Shown piece after piece: positions 1 through 5,387 of a stretch of 12,430 nucleotides of DNA. The notes beneath the pieces were generated by a model. The model had not been told where the DNA came from. It was given only the letters and a program-made list of their open reading frames with translations, and ran no database searches. Source of the DNA: Deltaproteobacteria bacterium (GTDB lineage: Bacteria; Desulfobacterota; Binatia; UBA9968); assembly GCA_021323355.1 (NCBI GenBank), contig JAJONK010000039.1:1-12430 (forward strand), written 5' to 3'. Position 1 is the first letter of the stretch. Each line of letters starts with the position of its first letter. The translations under genes and the position numbers were made by a program.

Positions 1-169
1 TAATTTCAATCCGGCGGGCTGGTCGTTTATCGTCGGTATCATTATCTTTTCGGGCAGCCTCTATCTTCTGAGTTTAACCGGGATCCGCTGGCTCGGTGCA
101 ATCACACCGGCAGGCGGGATCGCCTTCCTGATCGGCTGGGCTATCCTGATCTGGACCGCCGGGCGATAG
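1..169 (+). CDS. DUF423 family small membrane protein (3' end only)
   Basis: The reading frame beginning at base 2 runs 55 codons to a TAG at 167-169; the 5' part lies outside the window. The visible protein has two hydrophobic stretches separated by the segment LTGIRWLGAITPAGG. That segment followed by a glycine-rich hydrophobic helix is the hallmark C-terminal half of the DUF423 (YgdD-like) family of small inner-membrane proteins of about 120-130 residues. Their biochemical role is unknown. The gene reads towards the broken ald, with a 236-bp non-coding gap between, so no operon link is evident. The family call rests on recognising this motif and is fairly firm despite the truncation. Confidence 0.8.
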   Translation, partial: NFNPAGWSFIVGIIIFSGSLYLLSLTGIRWLGAITPAGGIAFLIGWAILIWTAGR

Positions 170-315
170 TTGTAGCAATGCTGGCATCAGTTCAACCGTT
201 CACGCTTGGACAGTTCAAGTATGATCGCTGCCGGGCTCTTGCTCTAATAATCATTGATAGACACTCTCTTCAGCTCTGCTGAAAGCTCTCAGAGGCGGGA
301 TCTTCTTTCCACGAG

Positions 316-350
316 CTGAACGTCTGAAACGTTTTGAACGTTTGAACAGT
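316..350. repeat. imperfect 8-9 bp direct repeat tract (TGAACGT-like) in a non-coding gap
   Basis: Within the non-coding gap 170-405 lie four tandem imperfect units: CTGAACGT (316-323), CTGAAACGT (324-332), TTTGAACGT (333-341) and TTGAACAGT (342-350). A related sequence in the opposite orientation (CAGTTCAACCGTTCACG, 188-204) lies about 110 bp upstream. The function is unknown. It could be a dispersed repeat element, a protein-binding array or simple low-complexity drift. Nothing else clear is seen in this gap apart from a 6-bp hairpin at 269-283. Confidence 0.45.
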
Positions 351-405
351 CCGCCGCTGAAGGGTTACGTTGACTCTCCAGATACCATCGAGTAGCTTTC
401 ACCAG

Positions 406-522
406 ATGATTATCGGCGTTCCCAAAGAGATTAAGACCGAGGAAAATCGCGTCGCCGTGACGCCCACCGGGGTCAGCGGTTTTAGTGACGCCCACCGGGG
501 TCAGCGGTTTTACCGCGCGTAA
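406..522 (+). pseudogene. ald: N-terminal fragment of alanine dehydrogenase, out of frame with the rest
   Basis: From the ATG at 406 the frame begins MIIGVPKEIKTEENRVAVTP, the canonical start of alanine dehydrogenase, including Arg15, which contacts the substrate carboxylate in this family. At the end of the first copy of a 28-bp tandem duplication (457-484) the frame is shifted, and translation would end at a TAA at 520-522 after 38 codons. The body of the enzyme continues in the next frame from 485. Removing one repeat copy gives a continuous 372-codon enzyme of normal family length, so this fragment is the true 5' end of ald. No good Shine-Dalgarno sequence is seen before the ATG. Confidence 0.8.
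457..512 (+). repeat. perfect 28-bp tandem duplication inside ald
   Basis: Bases 457-484 and 485-512 are identical 28-mers that begin GTGACGCCCACC and end GCGGTTTTA. Because 28 is not a multiple of three, the duplication shifts the ald frame by one base. Both copies encode VTPTGVSGF when read in their respective frames, so one copy is surplus. It is either a recent slippage or duplication mutation in the organism or an assembly error. Confidence 0.95.
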
Positions 523-1552
523 TCACAAGGTCCTGGTCGAAAAAGGCGCCGGTCTGGGGAGCGCGCTTAGCGATCGCACCTACCAGAACGCGGGCGCGAC
601 ACTCGTCGACTCAGCAAAACAGGTGTGGGATGAATCCGATCTGATTATGAAAGTCAAAGAACCGCAGGCATCGGAATTTCCACTGCTGCGGCCCGGGCTC
701 ATTCTCTTTACCTATCTTCATCTCGCCGCCGACGAAGCGGTAACTCGCTCCTTGCTTAATCGCAAGGTAACCGCCATCGCTTATGAGACGATTCAGCTGG
801 ATGACGGCTCATTGCCGCTACTGACGCCGATGAGCGAAATAGCCGGACGAATTTCGATCCAGGTGGGCGCGTGGTGCCTGCAGGCAGAAAACGGCGGGCG
901 CGGTGTTCTTCTCGGCGGCGCTTCCGGCGTCCGGCCCGGCAAAGTTGTCATCCTCGGCGCTGGCATTGCCGGGACGGCAGCCTGCCAGGTGGCTATTGGA
1001 ATGGGCGCCGACGTCAGCATTCTCGACATCAATCCGACAAAACTGCGCTACGTTCGTGATATACTCGGCGGTCACGCGACCACCTTGATGTCGAATCGCG
1101 CCAACGTTGAGGAAGAAGTCGTCGATGCCGATCTGGTGGTCGGCTCAGTGCTGATCCCCGGCGCCAAGGCGCCCAAGCTTATTTCGCGATCGTTGGTGCA
1201 GCGCATGAAGCCAGGGGCTGCTTTTGTCGATATTGCCATCGATCAGGGCGGCTGCGCTGAAACTTCACGGCCGACCACGCACCGTGAGCCCATTTATGTC
1301 GAAGAAGAAGTTGTCCATTATTGTGTGACCAATATGCCGGCCATCGTACCGCACACTTCAACTTATGCGCTGACCAATTCGACGCTGTCGTATGGCCTGG
1401 AGCTTGCCAACCGCGGCTTTCCGCAAGCGCTGGCGCGCAACAGAGCATTGGCCAAAGGTCTCAACACGTTTGCCGGCAAGGTGACGCATGAAGGAGTGGC
1501 GGCTGCCTTCAATCTTCCTTTGTTGCCTTTGGAGGAGGTCGTTAGCGCATGA
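485..1552 (+). CDS. ald: alanine dehydrogenase, main part (frame interrupted upstream by 28-bp duplication)
   Basis: Alanine dehydrogenase (EC 1.4.1.1) interconverts L-alanine and pyruvate plus ammonia using NAD(H) in the cytoplasm. This 355-codon frame opens at a GTG inside the second repeat copy. Using the numbering of the repaired 372-aa protein, the family's functional residues are present: Lys75 (IMKVKEP), His96 (FTYLHLA), Glu118, the Rossmann motif GAGIAG at 175-180, Asp198 at the end of the second Rossmann strand, and the catalytic Asp270 (FVDIAIDQGG). Arg15 lies upstream of the frameshift, so a protein started at the GTG would lack residues 1-17 and probably be impaired. The intact downstream frame suggests that the break is recent or artefactual. 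The gene ends in an ATGA overlap with the DHH phosphoesterase. The enzyme identity is very secure; whether the gene is functional is open. Confidence 0.93.
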   Translation: MTPTGVSGFTARNHKVLVEKGAGLGSALSDRTYQNAGATLVDSAKQVWDESDLIMKVKEPQASEFPLLRPGLILFTYLHLAADEAVTRSLLNRKVTAIAYETIQLDDGSLPLLTPMSEIAGRISIQVGAWCLQAENGGRGVLLGGASGVRPGKVVILGAGIAGTAACQVAIGMGADVSILDINPTKLRYVRDILGGHATTLMSNRANVEEEVVDADLVVGSVLIPGAKAPKLISRSLVQRMKPGAAFVDIAIDQGGCAETSRPTTHREPIYVEEEVVHYCVTNMPAIVPHTSTYALTNSTLSYGLELANRGFPQALARNRALAKGLNTFAGKVTHEGVAAAFNLPLLPLEEVVSA

Positions 1553-2511
1553 GATTAGTCACACGGGCGGATTTCGATGGACTGGTCTGCGGCGCTCTGC
1601 TGACGAGATTCGAACCCATCGATGCCTATCTATTCGTCGAGCCAAAGTTCATGCAGGATGGCTTGGTCGAGATCCGCGCCGGAGACATCATCGCCAATCT
1701 ACCCTACCATCCCAACTGCACTCTCTGGTTCGACCATCACGTCACCAATACCACCCCGGACTTTCCCCAGCCGATTGTGCTCGGCAAAGGCGGCTTTCGT
1801 CTGGCGCCGAGCGCCGCCCGCGTCGTCTACGAATATTATAAAGAACTCGGCAATCAGCAGCCCATAGGCGGCGGCGAAGAAAGAACCACGCGACTTACCG
1901 ACAGCGAGATAACCGCGTTTCTGGACAGTGAGAGAATAAAATATCTGCTTCATGAAACCGATCGAATCGATGCCGGCAAGCTCGAACCGCAGGACGTCCT
2001 CGACCCGCAGGGCTATGTGCTGGTTTCCATGACCACCGATGGACGAAATGCCGGCGATGAGCCCTACTGGCTGCGGATCATCGAACTGCTACGCGACGCG
2101 TCCCTCGAAGAAGTCTTGCGTGACCCGGAGGTCAGCCGGCGTTGCCAGCAGATCCGGGATGAGCAAGAGCAGCTACGAAAACTTTTGCTGGCGCGAACAG
2201 TCATGAAAGGCAACGTCATCTTTGTGGACCTGCGCGGTATCCAAGAGATCCCGGATGGCAATCGGTTTTTGATCTTCACTCTGTTCCCGCAAGGCAATAT
2301 TCAAGTCAAGGTTGCCGACGACAAGCAGCGCGAAAACACCACGAGCATTTCCGTGGGCTACAATATCTTCAATACTACATCCAACGTTAACGTCGGCGAA
2401 CTGTTAAGTCATCACGGCGGCGGCGGGCACAAAGTCGTCGGCTCCTGCCGCGTCCCCAACGATCAAGCCGAACGAGCGATCCGAGAAATCGTCGCAGCCG
2501 TGACCGATTAG
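1549..2511 (+). CDS. DHH/DHHA1 family phosphoesterase (NrnA/exopolyphosphatase-like)
   Basis: This 320-aa protein belongs to the DHH phosphoesterase superfamily: manganese-dependent hydrolases acting on short oligonucleotides, cyclic dinucleotides, pAp or polyphosphate. Visible motifs are DFDG at 8-11 (metal-binding motif I, shorter than the DxDxxGS form of typical NrnA), WFDHH at 60-64 (the DHH signature), a probable further metal ligand near Asp138 in HETDRID, and the DHHA1 substrate-binding loop HHGGGGHKVVG at 288-298. No signal peptide is present, so it is cytoplasmic. The start ATG overlaps the ald stop as ATGA and follows a strong Shine-Dalgarno sequence, GGAGGAGG (1531-1538), implying translational coupling to ald. 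Proteins like this are often labelled exopolyphosphatase, but the substrate cannot be told from sequence; an oligoribonuclease or cyclic-nucleotide phosphodiesterase is equally possible. Confidence 0.85.
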   Translation: MRLVTRADFDGLVCGALLTRFEPIDAYLFVEPKFMQDGLVEIRAGDIIANLPYHPNCTLWFDHHVTNTTPDFPQPIVLGKGGFRLAPSAARVVYEYYKELGNQQPIGGGEERTTRLTDSEITAFLDSERIKYLLHETDRIDAGKLEPQDVLDPQGYVLVSMTTDGRNAGDEPYWLRIIELLRDASLEEVLRDPEVSRRCQQIRDEQEQLRKLLLARTVMKGNVIFVDLRGIQEIPDGNRFLIFTLFPQGNIQVKVADDKQRENTTSISVGYNIFNTTSNVNVGELLSHHGGGGHKVVGSCRVPNDQAERAIREIVAAVTD

Positions 2512-2615
2512 AAAGCCAACCGCAGTGGAGTTGGAAGGATGCGCGGTCGCTTCTCCAATTACCTGAGTTCTGCTACGCCTGTTGCTAGCTCGGTTTGCCT
2601 CGCGCGCAATTCGCG

Positions 2616-2945
2616 ATGAAAATCGTCAAAATAGCCGCGGCGCTCAAGCGGTTAAAAAAGATTAGCGATGAAATCCGCTATCTGAGTTGCTTCGAACAAG
2701 AACAATTCACTGGCGGCCTGATCGCTTTCAAACCGGCAAAAAAAGCGAATCCAAAGCAGATCAGCCACGACAATCAAGACGTCATTTGCCAGGTATTACA
2801 GGGCTCCGGCAGGCTGAAAATCGATGGCCGAAGAATTCGGCTGGTTCCAGGCACCCTCTGCCACATCCCCAAAAGGACGCCGCACGATTTCTCCGCCGTC
2901 AGGAGCGGAGAACTGGTGCTTTTCTATTTGCTGATCAAGACCTGA
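2616..2945 (+). CDS. small cupin-domain protein
   Basis: This 109-aa protein is a single-domain cupin (small beta-barrel). Motif 2 is clear: Gly79, Pro85 and His90 in GTLCHIPKRTPHDF keep the G-x5-P-x4-H spacing. Motif 1 is degenerate: ISHDNQDVICQVLQGSG offers His51 and Asp55 in place of the usual HxH...E metal ligands, followed by the conserved LxGxG turn. A metal-dependent enzyme is therefore not assured; it could be a sugar- or ligand-binding cupin. The N-terminus (about residues 1-20) is basic and lysine-rich. The ATG at 2616 was chosen; a TTG at 2595 in the same frame would add seven residues. Neither has a clear ribosome-binding site. It lies 104 bp after the DHH gene on the same strand, so it may be co-transcribed or independent. 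Confidence 0.72.
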   Translation: MKIVKIAAALKRLKKISDEIRYLSCFEQEQFTGGLIAFKPAKKANPKQISHDNQDVICQVLQGSGRLKIDGRRIRLVPGTLCHIPKRTPHDFSAVRSGELVLFYLLIKT

Positions 2946-2981
2946 CTGTCGAGCGCGGAAGCTGATTTGGGGTTGGCGGCG

Positions 2982-3000
2982 CGGCGCCAATCAGGCGCCG
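2982..3000 (+). terminator. GC-rich hairpin after the cupin gene, possible terminator
   Basis: CGGCGCC (2982-2988) and GGCGCCG (2994-3000) form a perfect 7-bp stem with a 5-nt loop (AATCA), 36 bp after the cupin stop codon in a convergent gap. It lacks an immediate T-run; only a TTTT occurs about 12 bases further on. It may end transcription weakly or protect the mRNA 3' end. Confidence 0.3.
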
Positions 3001-3025
3001 ATACTAACCGGATTTTACACCCGTG

Positions 3026-3048
3026 TGACGAGGCGCGATCTCTCGTCA
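3026..3048 (-). terminator. inverted repeat overlapping the stop of the minus-strand lipoprotein gene
   Basis: TGACGAG (3026-3032) and CTCGTCA (3042-3048) form a perfect 7-bp stem with a 9-nt loop. The right arm includes the minus-strand gene's TGA stop codon (3046-3048). It has no T-run on either strand, so a classical Rho-independent terminator is not shown. Its place in a convergent gap makes a 3'-end role plausible. Confidence 0.25.
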
Positions 3049-4221
3049 TTGACGAACGTACTTGGCCTTCAGAAAGCCGTCCCAGACCGGCAGCGCCGGC
3101 TTGGGCCTGCCGGCGCCGGTCTGCATGCCGGTGAATGCCCAGATGCGCGCGAGATCGTCCAGAGGCGGGCGTAAACGAGAGACGAGCCGGTCGGAGTCGG
3201 TGCTGGCAAAATTGATGACGAATTCATATTTGTCGCGGGCGGCGGTTTTCAGCAGCGACTCGGTGAAGTTTCTTTGTTCGGCTTCCGAACCTAAAAGGGT
3301 GACTCCATAACTTTTTAGCGGCACGTCGCGCGACGTCATGCCGCTCTCGGAGACCGCGATCGGTTTCTTGAATCGCCTGGCGAAATCGAGAAAATTTTCC
3401 GGCAGCGGGCGCGGGGTCTCCAGGCTCATATAAGGATAGAGGCTCATGGCGAACAGATCACTGTGGCGCATCAGTTCAGCAACCTCCTTTTCCTGCTCCG
3501 ATTGCTTGGCGTCCCGCGCCAGGCGCTTATAATGCAGAACCTCGGTAGTAAAAAATACCGGCAATTTGGGATTCATTTTCTTCACCGCGCTGTAAGTTTC
3601 CCGGTGCAATTCTTTCAGCTGGCGCCACTTAGAGCTGTCGCGTGAGAGCAGCACGTTTGATTCGACACCAATGGCAAGATAGTCGGGCCGCATCGCTTTC
3701 ACAGAATGCAAGACGAAATTTAAAAAAGCCTTTTTTACCCGAGGGCTGTTGAGCGGTTCTTTGTCCCAGGGCTTGGGCAACGGCTCGTTCTCCTTTTCTC
3801 CCCAATACGGCGCCAGGCCCTTGCGGTCTCTGTCGAGCGGCGAGATCGACAAGAAAAGCTTGTTTTCCCTTGAGGGCCTGTCGGCGAGAGTTTCTTGGAC
3901 ATCTTTAGGGAATGGTTTGCCTTCAAGCGCTTGAGGCCACGGAATTCCGCCAATGAACATCACGGCAAGGATGTCGCCATGGACATCGGCAAACTTCTGC
4001 GCAGCCGCTACTCCCTCGGGAGTCAGATCTGCCGGCCATCGCGTAAATCCCATGGCGAATGGCCGAGTAGCAGGCCCCTGGTACTCAGGCAAGTGCGCGG
4101 AAGCGGCAGCGCCGGGATCTGTTGGCGCAATCCCGCTTTTCTCGTGGCCCGCAGGCGCGCAGCCGACGACGAAACTTCCCAAGACAATTGACAAGGCAAG
4201 AAGTCGAAAAGAAAGCTTCAT
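3046..4221 (-). CDS. lipoprotein with probable clan GH-A-like (beta/alpha)8-barrel glycoside hydrolase domain
   Basis: This 391-aa envelope lipoprotein has basic residues, a hydrophobic stretch and the lipobox FVVGC with Cys21. The ATG at 4221 was chosen because it places this signal sequence at the N-terminus; the frame is open for 60 more codons upstream, but those do not look like protein of this family. The mature part (from about residue 50) reads like a TIM barrel, with strand-helix alternation and typical strand ends. Glu187 (YLAIGVESN) and Glu292 (KPIAVSESG) sit where clan GH-A enzymes carry the acid/base and nucleophile, and SLYPYM (260-265) is a common barrel strand. GH53-type galactanases are the nearest thing it recalls, but the usual Asn-Glu pair is replaced by Glu-Ser-Asn, so activity and substrate are unproven. 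It diverges from the lipoprotein/transporter operon. Confidence 0.6.
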   Translation of the reverse strand: MKLSFRLLALSIVLGSFVVGCAPAGHEKSGIAPTDPGAAASAHLPEYQGPATRPFAMGFTRWPADLTPEGVAAAQKFADVHGDILAVMFIGGIPWPQALEGKPFPKDVQETLADRPSRENKLFLSISPLDRDRKGLAPYWGEKENEPLPKPWDKEPLNSPRVKKAFLNFVLHSVKAMRPDYLAIGVESNVLLSRDSSKWRQLKELHRETYSAVKKMNPKLPVFFTTEVLHYKRLARDAKQSEQEKEVAELMRHSDLFAMSLYPYMSLETPRPLPENFLDFARRFKKPIAVSESGMTSRDVPLKSYGVTLLGSEAEQRNFTESLLKTAARDKYEFVINFASTDSDRLVSRLRPPLDDLARIWAFTGMQTGAGRPKPALPVWDGFLKAKYVRQ

Positions 4222-4228
4222 AGGCAAC

Positions 4229-4257
4229 ACTATGAGTTGTTGGACCGAGCCGGTCAA
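4229..4257 (-). promoter_or_regulatory. candidate sigma-70-type promoter for the minus-strand lipoprotein
   Basis: Reading the minus strand, TTGACC (4252-4257) and CATAGT (4229-4234) are separated by exactly 17 bp, a good -35/-10 pair. The -10 element ends only 7 bases before the ATG at 4221, and no Shine-Dalgarno sequence is visible. If used, the transcript would be leaderless or nearly so. This is motif matching by eye only. Confidence 0.3.
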
Positions 4258-4336
4258 GTAGCGGCCGAGAGTTGCAGCACTCTTGCTGGGCATAGTCGCA
4301 TCGGCTACATGTCCGGACGGAATGCGGGCCCAAGAA

Positions 4337-4365
4337 TCAAGCCGTGCCGCGTTATTCCGGCTTGA
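4337..4365. promoter_or_regulatory. 8-bp inverted repeat, candidate operator in the divergent region
   Basis: TCAAGCCG (4337-4344) and CGGCTTGA (4358-4365) are perfect inverted copies with a 13-bp spacer, so half-site centres lie 21 bp apart, two turns of the helix on one face. The right arm overlaps TTGACT (4362-4367), a possible -35 for the rightward operon, although no convincing -10 follows. A perfect 8-bp palindrome, GTCCGGAC (4311-4318), lies nearby. No regulator gene is in the window. Confidence 0.35.
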
Positions 4366-4460
4366 CTTAGGAAGAAAACTTCGGAAAATAACTGCAACCA
4401 CCAGGCTCTGAACAACATCTTCCGGTCACACGTCGTTGAAGGGACCGCGCAAAGAATAAT

Positions 4461-5387
4461 TTGAGATCTTTCCGCATACTATTCCGCTCCGTCATCTCCG
4501 TCACGACGGTTCTCTCGCTATTTATGCTTGCCGGATGTTCATCGCGAACCGCTTCGCCGGAAGCGCGCTATGCGCCGGCTGGAGACCTGCTCGACATTGT
4601 CAAAGACTTTCAGCGTCTGGCCAAGGAGGACACCTATCGTTTTGCCATACCCAAAGACGTTACCGGCGTGAACATCATGAAGGCGACCTTGGTCCGGCTC
4701 GATGATTATGAAAGGAAGAACGCGGGCAAGTTCACCGATATTATTCAATTCAACAAGGCGCTCGCGCTGGAGCGACTGCGAGAGTACGCCGAGGCAACGG
4801 TTCTGTATCGCAACGTGAGCGAAACCGGCGGGCGCTTAGGAGCCGAAGCTTCCAAGAACCTCGAAGCTCTGGAATCTTTCCTGAACATTCTCGACAAACC
4901 CCTGCCCACCGAAGATCCTTTTCAGTACATCAGAGGCCTGGACGAAAAAGTCGCCGCCTGGAATCACCTGATTGAAAAACATCAAGGCACAACCTATGAA
5001 TTTCTGGCGCGCGGCGAAGAGGAACGTATCGATCGCGCCAAAGTGGCCTTTGTCGAAGCCAATCGGTTCCGCCTCAAGGACGGCAACCAACTGGTAATTC
5101 TCGGCTACAGCCAGTTGATCACCAAACACCGGCAAAGCAAGAACATCTATCGCTTCATCATCGACTTTGGCGACTTCTACGGATTGCTTGCAAAAGAGTA
5201 CGCCGCCCAGTACGATCCGGAGGGTTTAAGCTTTGAACTCAAAGCGTTCGATCAATTTGCTAAATCGGCGCTTAAACTTTACACAGAAGTCGTTCAGGTC
5301 GATGGAATCGTCGAAAAGATTGAAGCGCAAGGCAAGATTGAAGCAATGCGGGGGCTGAATGAGAAAGTCACGAGGCTAAGCCGATGA
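4461..5387 (+). CDS. helical lipoprotein of unknown function (first gene of the transporter operon)
   Basis: This 308-aa protein is not recognised as a named family. It begins with a lipoprotein signal: basic N-terminus, hydrophobic core and lipobox MLAGC with Cys26, then Ser-Ser. A Ser at +2 suggests outer-membrane sorting if the usual Lol rule applies. The rest is predicted mainly helical and rich in charged residues; residues about 91-125 (FNKALALERLREYAEATVLY) resemble one tetratricopeptide-like hairpin. The TTG at 4461 is the only usable start, because an in-frame stop lies at 4437-4439, no ATG or GTG follows it, and the next ATG is inside the signal sequence. No well-placed Shine-Dalgarno sequence is seen. 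Its stop overlaps the next gene's ATG (ATGA, 5384-5387), so the two products are probably made in coupled amounts and may interact. Confidence 0.75.
   Translation: MRSFRILFRSVISVTTVLSLFMLAGCSSRTASPEARYAPAGDLLDIVKDFQRLAKEDTYRFAIPKDVTGVNIMKATLVRLDDYERKNAGKFTDIIQFNKALALERLREYAEATVLYRNVSETGGRLGAEASKNLEALESFLNILDKPLPTEDPFQYIRGLDEKVAAWNHLIEKHQGTTYEFLARGEEERIDRAKVAFVEANRFRLKDGNQLVILGYSQLITKHRQSKNIYRFIIDFGDFYGLLAKEYAAQYDPEGLSFELKAFDQFAKSALKLYTEVVQVDGIVEKIEAQGKIEAMRGLNEKVTRLSR

Noticed and set aside
269..283. Hairpin TTCAGC-TCT-GCTGAA as terminator of the DUF423 gene
   Set aside because: The stem has only 6 bp with a 3-nt loop and no T-run after it, and it is 100 bp past the stop codon; too weak to annotate.
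2512..2615. Imperfect stem TTGGAAG/CTTCTCCAA after the phosphoesterase gene as a terminator
   Set aside because: It needs a two-base bulge and has no T-run; not distinguishable from chance.
4362..4391. TTGACT as the -35 of a promoter for the rightward operon
   Set aside because: No hexamer 16-18 bp downstream resembles TATAAT well enough; kept only as a note with the inverted repeat.
4222..4401. 60-codon upstream extension of the minus-strand lipoprotein
   Set aside because: Starting at 4401 would bury the lipoprotein signal sequence at residue 61; the stretch contains promoter-like and inverted-repeat elements and is better read as control DNA.
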